Source: Pantoea wallisii (lineage in GTDB: Bacteria; Pseudomonadota; Gammaproteobacteria; Enterobacterales; Enterobacteriaceae). Taken from it: 54,798 bases of DNA. A program made the translations under genes and the position numbers. Every line of letters begins with the position of its first letter. Position 1 is the stretch's first letter. The stretch spans positions 1 through 54,798 of the forward strand of contig NZ_MLFS01000029.1 in the NCBI RefSeq assembly GCF_002095485.1, in the 5' to 3' direction. This document shows, piece by piece, positions 46,586 through 54,798 of this stretch. The notes beneath the pieces were generated by a model, which made no database searches, was not told the origin of the DNA, and saw nothing but the letters and a program-made list of their open reading frames with translations.

Positions 46586-47455
46586 ATGCATGTATTTGTT
46601 ACAGGCGCGACCGGCTGGGTAGGATCGGCAGTCGTGGACGATTTGCTGGCGGCCGGCCATACCGTCACCGGCCTGGCGCGTTCCGCAGATAAAGCCGCTG
46701 CGCTGGCTGCGACAGGCGCGCAGGTGATCCACGGATCGCTGGAGGATGCGGCGCTCTTACGTCGCGCGGCGCAATCCGCCGATGCTATCGTTCACACCGC
46801 CTTCAACCATGATTTCTCGCGCTTTGCCGCTAACTGCGAGCAGGACCGGCAGGTGATTACGCTATTGGGCGAGGCGATTGCCGGTTCAGATCGTATGTTG
46901 CTGGTGACGTCAGGCTTATCCGGAATGGCCCGCGATGCTACTGAGCTGGATTCCCCTGAACCTGTCTCGCCGCGTCAGTCGGAAGCCGCTGCGCTGGCGC
47001 TTTCACAGCGCGGCGTGCACGTTGCCAGCGTACGGCTTTCGCCGTCGGTGCATGGTCTGGGCGATCACGGTTTTATCGCTATCCTGGTACGGCTGGCGCG
47101 GCAGACGGGGATCGCTGCGTGGCACGGCGACGGGCAAAACTGCTGGTCGGGCGTGCACCGTCGCGACGCCGCGCGCGTTTACCGCCTGGCCCTGGAGCAG
47201 GGCGTGACCGAACGCGTCTACCATGCCGTAGCGGATGAAGCGGTGCCGTTCCGCACAATTGCAGAGACCCTGGGCCGACAGCTGGGCTTACCGGCGGGCG
47301 AAAAAGATCGCGAGCACTTCGGCTGGTTTGCCAATATGGCCGCAGGGAACATGGCGGTCTCCAGCGCACGTACGCGTGCACTGCTCGACTGGTCCGCCAC
47401 GCGCCCGGGCCTGCTTAGCGAACTCGATACCCCGGCCTATTACACCCACCTCTGA
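46586..47455 (+). CDS. NAD-dependent epimerase/dehydratase-like SDR protein
   Basis: 289 residues of the atypical/extended SDR group. The nucleotide-binding motif GATGWVGSAV is at residues 7-16. A canonical YxxxK catalytic pair is not seen; SPRQSEAAALAL occupies that region, as in several atypical SDRs. VRLSPSVHGLGDHGFI is the conserved later strand. AGGAGAG lies upstream of the ATG. Substrate unknown; it follows the LysR gene after about 170 bp. Confidence 0.85.
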   Translation: MHVFVTGATGWVGSAVVDDLLAAGHTVTGLARSADKAAALAATGAQVIHGSLEDAALLRRAAQSADAIVHTAFNHDFSRFAANCEQDRQVITLLGEAIAGSDRMLLVTSGLSGMARDATELDSPEPVSPRQSEAAALALSQRGVHVASVRLSPSVHGLGDHGFIAILVRLARQTGIAAWHGDGQNCWSGVHRRDAARVYRLALEQGVTERVYHAVADEAVPFRTIAETLGRQLGLPAGEKDREHFGWFANMAAGNMAVSSARTRALLDWSATRPGLLSELDTPAYYTHL

Positions 47456-47622
47456 GTGTGCGCTGCTGCCCGTAAGGGGCAGCGTGTCGGGCTCGCTGTG
47501 ACCGCGTCTTCGTGTCCGCCAACCGCAGCCGATCACGGAATAAGCAACGCCGCAAAAAATTCACTTCTCGCCCGTGCTAAAACTCATCACACTAGCCACC
47601 TTTACCATTATGGAGAGATGGC

Positions 47623-48669
47623 ATGAAAACCCGATTGCTGCTGGCGCTGTCGCTGCTCGCCAGCCTGAGCGCGCCGCTGCTGGCAGAGGATGGTGTCTCC
47701 TTTAGTCATAAAGACTGGGAGCTGGCCTGTGATAATACGCTGACCTGTCGCGCGGCAGGGTATAGCGCCGAAGACGGTGCCGGCGGCTCGGTATTACTGA
47801 CGCGACAAGGCGGGCCGGATACGGTCACGCACGGGCGCGTCGTGCTGGCCGATACCGGCGACGATGACTCAAAGCAGGTGGATACGCTGGCGCTGTGGAT
47901 TGACGATCGCGCGCTGGGCAATGTGGTGAAAGCGGAAAATGACGAATGGACCCTTACCGATGCGCAAACTCAGGCGCTGATTAGCGCCATCAAAGGCAGC
48001 GGGAAAGTGGAGTTTCGCGGCGGCGCTGAGCCATTCGATCTCTCCAGTAATGGCGCATTTGCCACGCTGCTGAAAATGGACGATGCGCAAGGGCGTCTCA
48101 ACACGCCGGGTGCGCTGGTGCGCAAAGGCAATCAGCCGGAAAGTCGTGTTCCGGCCGCCATGGCGTTGCCAGTGATCCTGCAGGTTAAGGTCGCAAAAGC
48201 CGATCCGCGTCCGTTAACGGTGGATGAGCTGGCGCTGATTAAGCCTAAGCTCATCGCCTCCCTGACCGATGATGACAGCTGTGACAACCTTGCGCCGGTC
48301 GACGATCAGCCGGAAGAGGGCGCTGAGCCGCCCACGCTGACCGCGGTGGACGATACGCACGTGCTGATCGCTGCCCTGTGCTGGCGCGGTGCCTATAACG
48401 AAGGATATGGTTACTGGCTGATGGATAAAGCGTTGCAGGGGCAGCCGCAGCTGATCACCGATTCCGGATCTGATTACCGTGAAGGGGTGATTTCTGAAGC
48501 GCAGAAAGGGCGCGGTATCGGGGATTGCTGGAGCACGGCGGCATGGGTCTGGGATGGGAAACAGTTTACGCAGAGCAGCGACGCCACTACCGGCATGTGC
48601 CGCGCCATTCGTGCTGGCGGCGCGTGGCAGTTACCGACATGGGTAACGGAAGTGAAACCGGCTGCATAG
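47623..48669 (+). CDS. DUF1176 periplasmic protein
   Basis: A 348-residue secreted protein with signal peptide MKTRLLLALSLLASLSAPLL and DUF1176 features: FSHKDWELACDNTLTCRAAG near the mature start, LPVILQVKVAKADPRPLT, and ALCWRGAYNEGYGYWLMDKA with paired cysteines. Function unknown. A GGAGAG ribosome site precedes the ATG. Confidence 0.87.
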   Translation: MKTRLLLALSLLASLSAPLLAEDGVSFSHKDWELACDNTLTCRAAGYSAEDGAGGSVLLTRQGGPDTVTHGRVVLADTGDDDSKQVDTLALWIDDRALGNVVKAENDEWTLTDAQTQALISAIKGSGKVEFRGGAEPFDLSSNGAFATLLKMDDAQGRLNTPGALVRKGNQPESRVPAAMALPVILQVKVAKADPRPLTVDELALIKPKLIASLTDDDSCDNLAPVDDQPEEGAEPPTLTAVDDTHVLIAALCWRGAYNEGYGYWLMDKALQGQPQLITDSGSDYREGVISEAQKGRGIGDCWSTAAWVWDGKQFTQSSDATTGMCRAIRAGGAWQLPTWVTEVKPAA

Positions 48670-48673
48670 CGAA

Positions 48674-48695
48674 TGCGCGGCAGTTGAGCCGCGCA
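48674..48695. terminator. Hairpin between convergent DUF1176 gene and yecA
   Basis: The stem TGCGCGGC/GCCGCGCA (8 bp) with loop AGTTGA lies in the 40-bp gap. A T-tract is weak on both sides, so termination is plausible but not certain. Confidence 0.4.
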
Positions 48696-48709
48696 ACAAA
48701 GCTGCAACT

Positions 48710-49393
48710 TTACGATTTATTCAGGCAGCACTGCTTGAACTTCTTACCGCTGCCGCACGGGCAGGGATCGTTGCGTCCGGTTTTCTCACCGGCAAAATGC
48801 GGCAGCTGTGGCTCAGGATCGGGCTGCGCCATGCGCTGTTCCTGCCAGTACTCATGCAGCTCCAGCGCCGCCGGGCGGATCGCATCCAGGCTGGCTTCAA
48901 ACGCTTCCGGGGTAAAACTTTCGCGCTGCGCCAGATGCGCCTCGCTGCCGTGCAGGGCGATAGCCTGTAAGGCTGGCTGCAGCGAGGCAGGCAGCAGCGA
49001 CCAGTCGGCATCCAGCGCCACGCCGCGCATATAGCCGTAACACCAATCCTCCACCACGGTGAACTCCTGGCCTTCCATCTCCTGCAGGCCAAACAGCGGA
49101 TCGAACTGCTCCGGATACTCCGCCAGGCGCTCGGCGATATCGTTGAGATGCTGGAACGTCAGCGTCATAAAGCGATCCATTTCGCGCTCGTTCGCCCATT
49201 TGGGAATCTGCTTCTGGCCGCCCCACATCGCCACCAGCCATTCGCTCGGCTCGATATCATTAGGGCCGGACAGCAGCGCGGTCAGCAGACCATCCAGCTC
49301 AGAGGTATCCACCACTGACTGTTCATTGCCGTATTTCTCCAGCATATCGTCCAGCCAGCTCAGCTCTTTTTCGGTTAATGGACCCTGGTTCAT
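48710..49393 (-). CDS. yecA: YecA family protein with UPF0149 and SEC-C zinc domains
   Basis: 227 residues. The N-terminal UPF0149 domain ([55 protein letters not shown]) is followed by the C-terminal SEC-C metal-binding motif [13 protein letters not shown], as in E. coli YecA and at the end of SecA. YecA-type proteins have been linked to ribosomes and protein export. The start at 49393 is fixed by a perfect AGGAGA and by homology; the longer frame from 49429 is not used. Confidence 0.92.
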   Translation of the reverse strand: MNQGPLTEKELSWLDDMLEKYGNEQSVVDTSELDGLLTALLSGPNDIEPSEWLVAMWGGQKQIPKWANEREMDRFMTLTFQHLNDIAERLAEYPEQFDPLFGLQEMEGQEFTVVEDWCYGYMRGVALDADWSLLPASLQPALQAIALHGSEAHLAQRESFTPEAFEASLDAIRPAALELHEYWQEQRMAQPDPEPQLPHFAGEKTGRNDPCPCGSGKKFKQCCLNKS

Positions 49394-49602
49394 CTGGCGT
49401 CTCCTGCGGTGTGTATCGGTGGGCAACATTGATCGGCGCGATTATAGCGGTAAGCGGAGATGATTTACCGCTTTTTGCATATCGATTGCTAAAGCTCTCC
49501 TAAAAATCATTCGCCATAACTTATCGCGCAACAGTATTGGCTGGAAACGGCAGTGAATGTCAGCGTTAAGGCAGAATATTTCTCCCACAGGGAAGCAAAG
49601 CA

Positions 49603-50619
49603 ATGGCGGATTCTTTACCGGTACTGGATTTGGCACGGCTGGAGCTGCCGGAGGCAGAACAGGCGCCTTATCTCGCGGAGTTGCGCACCACCGCGCGTGA
49701 CGTCGGCTTTTTCTATCTGGTTAATCATGGCATCTCTTCACAGTTATTGCAGAACGTGCAGAGCATTACCCGGACTTTTTTTGCCCTGCCGGATGCGGAG
49801 AAGCAGCGTGTCTCCATGATTCACTCACCGCATTTTCGTGGCTACAACCGGGCAGGCGTGGAATATACCCGTGAACAGCGCGATCAGCGTGAACAGTTCG
49901 ATATCGGTGCCGAACGCGAGGCGCTGCAGCTACTACCCGGCGATCCGCCATGGAAGCGCCTGCAGGGGCCAAATCTGTGGCCGGAAGCCCTGCCGCAGCT
50001 GCGGCCACTCATTCACGCCTGGCAGCAGGCGATGACCCACGTAGCGCTGCGTCTGCTGCGTGCCTTTGCCAAATCACTTTCCCTGCCGCCAACCGCCTTT
50101 GATGCGTTGTACGGCAGCCATCCCAATGAGCATGTGAAATTAATTCGTTATCCCGGCCAGGCAACCGGTGCCAGCCAGCAAGGTGTTGGCGCGCATAAAG
50201 ACTCCGGATTTTTGACCTTCCTGCTGCAGGACCGTCAACCCGGCCTGCAGGTGGAAGTGGCCCCGAATACGTGGGTCGATGCGCTGCCAAAACCCGGGGC
50301 ATTTGTGGTGAACATCGGCGAACTGCTGGAGATCGCTACGCAGGGTTATCTGCGTGCGACGGTACATCGGGTGAAATCACCTGCCGCAGGCCAGGAGCGT
50401 GTATCAATCGCCTTTTTTCTGGGTGCGCAACTGGATGCGGAAGTACCGGTGTATAGCCTGCCACCGGCACTGGCCGCTGAAGCGCGCGGCCTGACCCGCG
50501 ATCCCGCCAATCCGCTGTTGCGCGATGTGGGCTGGAACTATCTCAAAGGGCGCCTGCGCTCTCATCGCGATGTGGCAGAGCGCTACTACGCCGATGCCCT
50601 TATCACCGATAAATCATAA
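49603..50619 (+). CDS. 2-oxoglutarate/Fe(II) oxygenase, isopenicillin N synthase family
   Basis: 338 residues with the DIOX_N N-terminal domain (PVLDLARLELPEAE, VGFFYLVNHGIS) and the 2OG-FeII core. Iron ligands are H198 and D200 (VGAHKDSG) and H255 (ATVHRV); R266 and S268 (RVS) bind the co-substrate carboxylate. The substrate is unknown; bacterial members oxidise small metabolites and some sulfur compounds. It is followed after 18 bp by a MetQ-like binding protein, suggesting that uptake and oxidation of the same compound are linked. Confidence 0.88.
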   Translation: MADSLPVLDLARLELPEAEQAPYLAELRTTARDVGFFYLVNHGISSQLLQNVQSITRTFFALPDAEKQRVSMIHSPHFRGYNRAGVEYTREQRDQREQFDIGAEREALQLLPGDPPWKRLQGPNLWPEALPQLRPLIHAWQQAMTHVALRLLRAFAKSLSLPPTAFDALYGSHPNEHVKLIRYPGQATGASQQGVGAHKDSGFLTFLLQDRQPGLQVEVAPNTWVDALPKPGAFVVNIGELLEIATQGYLRATVHRVKSPAAGQERVSIAFFLGAQLDAEVPVYSLPPALAAEARGLTRDPANPLLRDVGWNYLKGRLRSHRDVAERYYADALITDKS

Positions 50620-50637
50620 AAACAGTAAGGAAAACCC

Positions 50638-51420
50638 ATGCATAAAAAGATGATAGCTACGCTGGCATTGTTCTCTCTGTTCAGCACCAGTGCGTCCGCC
50701 GCTGCACTGCGGGTTGCAGCCGATCCGGTGCCGCACAGTGAAATTCTCAACCACATTAAAGCCACGGATAAAAAACTCGATCTTGAGGTGATCGAACTCA
50801 ACGGTAACCTCAACGCCAATGAACTGCTGGCGCGCGGTGATGTAGATGCTAACTATTTCCAGCATGTGCCATATCTGCGCGATCAGGAAAAAGCGCTCGG
50901 TGAAAAATTTGCCGTCGTGGCAACGGTGCACATTGAACCGCTGGGAATCTATTCACACAAAGTGAAGACGCTGAAAGATTTGCCAGAGGGCGCGCAGGTG
51001 GCCGTGCCCAATAACGTCACTAACCTGAGCCGTGCGCTCTATCTGCTGCAGGCCAGCGGCCTTATCACACTGAAAAACAGCAGTGCCACGACGCTGGCAA
51101 CGTCTGCTGATATCGTCGATAACCCGCATCGCCTCAAGATTATTGAAGTGGAAGCACCACAGCTGCCGCGTGCACTGGACGATGCACAGCTGGCGATCAT
51201 CAACGGCAACTATGCGCTGCAGGCCGGGCTGGTGCCGTCGCGTGATGCGCTGGCGCTGGAGCAGGCGAAGGATAATCCATACGCGAACGTATTGGTAACA
51301 ACACCAAAACTGGCTAAAGACCCGCGTATTCTGCAGCTGGCCAGCGATCTGGAGTCAAAGCAAACCGCAGAATTTATTCGCCAGCAGTACAAAGGATCGG
51401 TGATTCCGGTCAACCCATAA
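50638..51420 (+). CDS. MetQ/NlpA family substrate-binding protein
   Basis: 260 residues of the NlpA/MetQ family, which bind methionine or similar ligands for ABC importers. The signal peptide (MHKKMIATLALFSLFSTSAS) is followed by AAALRVAADPVPHSEIL. The lipobox Cys found in most MetQ proteins is missing, so this one should be a soluble periplasmic protein. Family blocks GDVDANYFQHVPYLRDQ, VAVPNNVTNLSRALYLLQ and AIINGNYALQAGL are clear. AAGGA precedes the ATG. No permease or ATPase gene follows. Confidence 0.9.
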   Translation: MHKKMIATLALFSLFSTSASAAALRVAADPVPHSEILNHIKATDKKLDLEVIELNGNLNANELLARGDVDANYFQHVPYLRDQEKALGEKFAVVATVHIEPLGIYSHKVKTLKDLPEGAQVAVPNNVTNLSRALYLLQASGLITLKNSSATTLATSADIVDNPHRLKIIEVEAPQLPRALDDAQLAIINGNYALQAGLVPSRDALALEQAKDNPYANVLVTTPKLAKDPRILQLASDLESKQTAEFIRQQYKGSVIPVNP

Positions 51421-51647
51421 TGCCTGCCGCCACCGCTTACGGGCTGGTGGCGTAAATCACCCATCTACGTTGAAATTTCCTGCCGTTTTCTCATGCTTGC
51501 TTGCAATTTTACCGCGCGAAAAAAAGCCATGCTGAGGTATGCTGTGCGACGAACATTGACGCGCTAAAGCGCGACGCGGGAACCTTCCGCGAGCTGTGCT
51601 TGTCAGTAACATGGACAATGAATAATTAACCAGAGTGGGAATCACCA

Positions 51648-52142
51648 ATGCGCAGGACACACGTCAACCTTCTTTCAGCAGGAATTTTTCTGGGCGCTTT
51701 GAGCCTGACGCCAGCAGCGCTGGCTGAGGGCGAGCAAACGGATACCGTACCGACGCCGCCTCAGGTTCAGCAAACCGCACCGGATGCGGCCACGCAGGCA
51801 CCAGCCGCCGACGCGCCTGCCAGCAATGAGCCGGCAGAATCGAGCGGCGATGTCGCGCCGATCCGCCCTTCACAAAATGGTCCGGGTCAGCTCCCGTCTG
51901 CGGCGAATAACTACGAACTCAGCACCATTATCATCGACTACAAAGAGTATAAAGTCGGCGATATCGTCCCGGATGAGTACCGTAAAAAGCAGTACACCAT
52001 CGTTGAGTGGCAGCAGCGCCACCTGCCAGCGCCACAGGAAGGTACGCACTGGACCTATATCAATGCGAACTACATCCTGATCAGTGACGATAGCGGCAAG
52101 ATCGTCATGGGCAAATCTGGCGACATCTTCTTTAAAGGTTAA
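51648..52142 (+). CDS. RcnB-family periplasmic protein
   Basis: 164 residues: a signal peptide (about 27 residues ending ALAEG), a low-complexity linker rich in Pro, Ala, Thr and Gln (residues 30-80), and a C-terminal RcnB-type domain (YKVGDIVPDEYRKKQYTIVE, HWTYINANYILISDDSGKIV). E. coli RcnB is a periplasmic factor in nickel/cobalt homeostasis, but the family is broad. Its 3' end overlaps the convergent MocR gene by 11 bp. Confidence 0.82.
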   Translation: MRRTHVNLLSAGIFLGALSLTPAALAEGEQTDTVPTPPQVQQTAPDAATQAPAADAPASNEPAESSGDVAPIRPSQNGPGQLPSAANNYELSTIIIDYKEYKVGDIVPDEYRKKQYTIVEWQQRHLPAPQEGTHWTYINANYILISDDSGKIVMGKSGDIFFKG

Positions 52143-53574
52143 GCAGGCGCGCAATGTGCGCGATGCCCGCCGCGATCTGGCTGGTGCTGGTGTTGCCATA
52201 CCCCAGCACCAGCCCCTGCTGCTTTTGCGCGCCCAGATAAAACCCGGAGAGCGCACCAGGCGCATAACCGGACTTAAACAGTCGATCCGCCAGCGCCCTG
52301 TCATCTATTTCCTGATCCAGCTGTAACACCAGATGCATGCCGCACTCGCCGCCCAGCAGGGGAACCTGTGCGCCCAGTGTGTGCTGCAGAGCGCTACGCA
52401 GGACGGTTTGCCGCTGGCGATACAGCCGGCGCATTTTGCTCACATGGCGGTTGAAGTCGCCACGACGTAGAAAGAGCGCCAGCGCCTGTTGTGCCGGGCG
52501 ATGACCGCCGCGCAACAGTTCATGCAGCGCGGGCCGCAGCACGGGCAGCAGCTGGGGCGGCAGTACCATATAGCCGATGCGCAGCGCCGGGAACAGGGTC
52601 TTACTGAACGACCCAATGTAGATGACCGGCGTGGGCTGCATCATGCCTTGCATCGCAGCAATCGGCTCGCCGCTGTAGCGGAAGTCGCTGTCGTAATCAT
52701 CCTCAATAATCCAGCTTTGATGCTGCTGTGCCGCTGCCAGCAGCGCCAGACGACGTGGTGCACTCATGATGGCACCGGTTGGATACTGATGCGTGGGCGT
52801 GGTGTAAATCAGACGCGGTGGGCGCTGTTGCCAATCCTGTGCGGTGGGCGCCAGCCCCTGTGCATCTACTGCTATCGGCTCAACGTGCATATCGCCAAGA
52901 TGCATGGCGGCTTTGGCGCCGCGATAGCCTGGCTCCTCCACCCAGCCGGTATCACCACGATTGGTAAGCAGTGAGACACAGAGCGTCAATGCCTGTTGCG
53001 CCCCTTCGGTAATCACAATTTGTGCCGGGGTACAGCGCACGCCGCGTGCCAGCGTCAGATGCTGCGCGAGGGCTTCACGCAGGTCCGCTTCACCCAGGGG
53101 ATCGCCATAGCCCAGCAGCTGTGGCTGCTGCGACGCCTGATTCAGGGCGCGTCGCCACTGCACCAGCGGGAAGTGTGACAGCGCCGGGATGCCGGGACGC
53201 AGCGCCAGCGCGTGATCGGACTGCCGGTGGCGGGAGTGCAGCGGTACAACGCGCGCAGCAACCGGCCACGTTTCATCGGGCGCATCTGTATGTGCAGGCG
53301 CAGGCAGCTGCGCCAGAGCACTGACCCGGCTTCCCTGGCGGTCACTCAGCAAAAATCCCTCTGCCTGTAGCCGGGACCAGACGGCCGTCACCGTATTACG
53401 TGAAACGCCTAATTCAACCGCCAGCTGGCGGGTGGACGGCAGAGGTGTTCCGGCTGCCAGCTGACCACTCAGGATGGCCTGACGGATGCGCTGGTAGAGC
53501 TGCTGCTGCAGGGTCTGTGTCGCGTCATGCGCTAAGGGTGCCAGCAGCAGTGAATAGTGGTTTTGGCTACGCAT
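52132..53574 (-). CDS. MocR/PdxR-type transcriptional regulator with aminotransferase domain
   Basis: 480 residues. A GntR winged helix at the N-terminus (LYQRIRQAILSGQLAAGTPL, STRQLAVELGVSRNTVTAVW) is followed by a class I aminotransferase-like domain with EDDYDSDFRYSG and the PLP-binding lysine in IGSFSKTLFPALRIGY. Such proteins sense PLP or amino-acid derivatives; PdxR-type members activate pyridoxal synthesis genes or neighbouring acetyltransferases. It is divergent from the broken GNAT gene at 53676 with a 101-bp gap, the likely target. Confidence 0.9.
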   Translation of the reverse strand: MRSQNHYSLLLAPLAHDATQTLQQQLYQRIRQAILSGQLAAGTPLPSTRQLAVELGVSRNTVTAVWSRLQAEGFLLSDRQGSRVSALAQLPAPAHTDAPDETWPVAARVVPLHSRHRQSDHALALRPGIPALSHFPLVQWRRALNQASQQPQLLGYGDPLGEADLREALAQHLTLARGVRCTPAQIVITEGAQQALTLCVSLLTNRGDTGWVEEPGYRGAKAAMHLGDMHVEPIAVDAQGLAPTAQDWQQRPPRLIYTTPTHQYPTGAIMSAPRRLALLAAAQQHQSWIIEDDYDSDFRYSGEPIAAMQGMMQPTPVIYIGSFSKTLFPALRIGYMVLPPQLLPVLRPALHELLRGGHRPAQQALALFLRRGDFNRHVSKMRRLYRQRQTVLRSALQHTLGAQVPLLGGECGMHLVLQLDQEIDDRALADRLFKSGYAPGALSGFYLGAQKQQGLVLGYGNTSTSQIAAGIAHIARLLNL

Positions 53575-53675
53575 TGTCTTTCCGTGGATCTATCAATTGA
53601 TACCATTGTGGCGCTTTTTAACGGGCCAGCAAAGTGGCACGCTGCCCATCTGGCTCTCCTGTAAGGAACGGAATC

Positions 53676-54385
53676 ATGTCTCAGCACTACAACGATTGGG
53701 GGCAGCCGCTGGGCGCGGCCATGCCTGACTGGCAGCCCCGTCCACGGCCGCAGGGTGAAGTGCTCAACGGAGACTATTGCCGCCTGGAGCCGCTGGATGC
53801 CGCGCATCATGGTCGCGAGTTGTTCGCAGCCTATGCGATGGCGGGCGATGGCCGCGACTGGACCTGGCTGCCGGTCGAGCCATTCGACGATGAAGCGCAG
53901 TACCTGGCCTTTGCCACTGCCTGTCAGCATAGTACGGACTATGTCCATTTTGCGGTTATCGACCAACAGACTAACCGCGCAGTGGGTACGCTGGCGCTGA
54001 TGCGCATCGAGCCGGGCATGGGGTGATGGAAGTAGGTTATGTGGTGTTTTCACCGCTGCTTAAACAGACCCGCATGGCAACGGAAGCGCACTATCTGCTG
54101 ATGTGTTACGCCTTTGATAGGCTGGGCTACCGGCGGTATGAATGGAAATGTGACAGCTGTAATCAGCCGTCCCGCCAGGCCGCACTGCGGCTGGGTTTTC
54201 AGTATGAAGGCACCTTTCGTCAGATAATGGTCTATAAGGGGCGCAGCCGGGATACCTGCTGGTTTTCGATTATCGATAGTGAATGGCCACAGGTGAAAGC
54301 GGGCTTTGAGCGCTGGCTGGCAGCAGACAATTTTACGCCAGATGGCACGCAGCGCAGAAAGCTGGATGCGCTGCGTCAACCGTAA
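53676..54385 (+). pseudogene. GNAT family acetyltransferase (RimJ/RimL type), frameshifted
   Basis: Part 1 starts MSQHYNDWGQPLGAAMPDWQ and ends ALMRIEPG; part 2, in another frame, continues [40 protein letters not shown] and ends with the acidic/aromatic C-terminus. A missing base near 54017-54020 (GGCATGGGG where GGCAATGGGG would give GNGVMEVG) breaks the motif A region. With one base added the protein is 236 residues, normal for this family. It is divergent from the MocR regulator. Confidence 0.85.
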
Positions 54386-54396
54386 TTGCCGGCTGG

Positions 54397-54798
54397 CTAG
54401 CTGATAAAGATGTATTTCAATGTGCCTGTCACCATCGCACAGGCCATTGCCATCATCAGCGCCTTGATCCAGTGGGAATCCCTTTTTAACGACGCTAAGT
54501 TCTGGTCGATATCCAAAAGGCGGTTTTCCACTTTTTCAAAGCGCTGATCTATCTTCTCAAAGCGTTGATCTATTCTATCGAAGCGCTGATCAATCGCCTG
54601 AAACTTCATGTTGACGTCATTTTCAAATTGGTTGAAACGCATCTCGAGTTTATCAAAGCGTTGATCAATTGCCTGAAACTTTATGTTGATGTCATTTTCA
54701 AATTGGTTGAAACGCAACTCGAGTTTGTCAAAGCGTTGTTCAATCGCCTGGAATTTTATGTTGACGTCATTTTCAAATTGGTTGAAACGTGTCTCGAA
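54397..54798 (-). CDS. Coiled-coil membrane protein with 75-bp tandem repeats, start beyond the window
   Basis: The frame is open to the right edge. The protein is built of 25-residue repeats (RFNQFENDxNxKFQAIDQRF plus DKLE or variants), encoded by 75-bp direct repeats whose copies are spaced exactly 75 bp (CATTTTC at 54618, 54693, 54768). Shorter heptads (IDQRFDR, IDQRFEK, IDQRFEK) come next, then a single C-terminal membrane helix (WIKALMMAMACAMVTGTLKY). It is a long coiled coil anchored at its C-terminus; the number of repeats likely varies between strains. Function unknown. Confidence 0.8.
   Translation of the reverse strand, partial: FETRFNQFENDVNIKFQAIEQRFDKLELRFNQFENDINIKFQAIDQRFDKLEMRFNQFENDVNMKFQAIDQRFDRIDQRFEKIDQRFEKVENRLLDIDQNLASLKRDSHWIKALMMAMACAMVTGTLKYIFIS
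54593..54798. repeat. 75-bp tandem repeats inside the coiled-coil gene
   Basis: About 2.7 copies are visible of a 75-bp unit containing cattttcaaattggttgaaa. Copies differ at few positions, and the array runs past the window edge. Confidence 0.85.

Noticed and set aside
51421..51647. Terminator or small gene after the MetQ-like gene
   Set aside because: CGCCACC/GGTGGCG forms a stem but no T run follows, and no coding frame is supported in the rest of the gap.
1..54798. CRISPR array
   Set aside because: No regularly spaced direct repeats with unique spacers were seen; the only regular array is the 75-bp coding repeat at the right end.

Overview
The window is an enterobacterial chromosome segment, most likely from the Erwiniaceae (Pantoea/Erwinia type). 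This rests on the conserved order argI, rraB, miaE, aaaT(yjgM)-valS-holC-pepA, lptF-lptG, yjgR and yjjA-leuX, on the presence of miaE and marC, and on high-GC codon use in the core genes. The species call is inference; no rRNA or other species marker is present.

Layout. Positions 1-13,115 are core genes: arginine synthesis (argI with a textbook pair of ARG boxes), RNase E control (rraB), tRNA hydroxylation (miaE), valyl-tRNA synthetase with Pol III chi and aminopeptidase A (pepA-holC-valS), the LPS export permease pair lptF-lptG, a YjiN-like DUF445 protein and the HerA-like ATPase YjgR. Positions 13,226-19,116 hold a peptide-type substrate-binding protein and a three-gene periplasmic flavoprotein/cytochrome c dehydrogenase of the gluconate 2-dehydrogenase type. 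In E. coli K-12 the corresponding space between yjgR and leuX carries the idn genes. Positions 19,262-24,349 hold marC, an acidic protein of unknown function, a small redox cassette divergent from a broken MocR regulator, and yjjA.

A 16.1-kb genomic island is inserted in the 3' end of leuX (tRNA-Leu CAA). It runs from the tRNA to a 17-bp direct repeat of the tRNA end at 40,772-40,788 and begins with a P4-type integrase. Its core is a five-gene minus-strand operon (37,647 to 26,906) with gaps of 9-25 bp and one 4-bp overlap: SNF2/RapA-like helicase, AAA+ ATPase, cytoplasmic subtilisin-like protease, DNA methyltransferase (Mod) and type III-like restriction helicase-nuclease (Res). A YfjR-like WYL regulator fused to a DUF4942 remnant and a frameshifted Mrr-type endonuclease follow. 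This is a defence island, and the five-gene cassette is the best candidate for a poorly described system.

Positions 40,870-44,460 are AT-rich and hold small genes typical of interbacterial competition loci: the tail of an STM2901-like gene, DUF1493, a colicin-type immunity protein, two membrane proteins and a T6SS-immunity-like lipoprotein, but no recognisable toxin. From 44,632 to the end the sequence is core-like again: a quinone-reductase-like flavoprotein divergent from a LysR regulator, an SDR protein, DUF1176, YecA, a 2-oxoglutarate/Fe(II) oxygenase with a MetQ-like binding protein, an RcnB-like protein, a PdxR-type MocR regulator, a broken acetyltransferase, and a coiled-coil membrane protein built from 75-bp repeats that runs off the window.

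Two window-wide signals stand out. First, an intergenic hairpin family (flank GTAGGGT, core CATTCATG) whose stem sequence varies with compensating changes. Second, six genes are each interrupted by what looks like loss of single bases (seven sites), which raises the question of sequencing error versus real decay.
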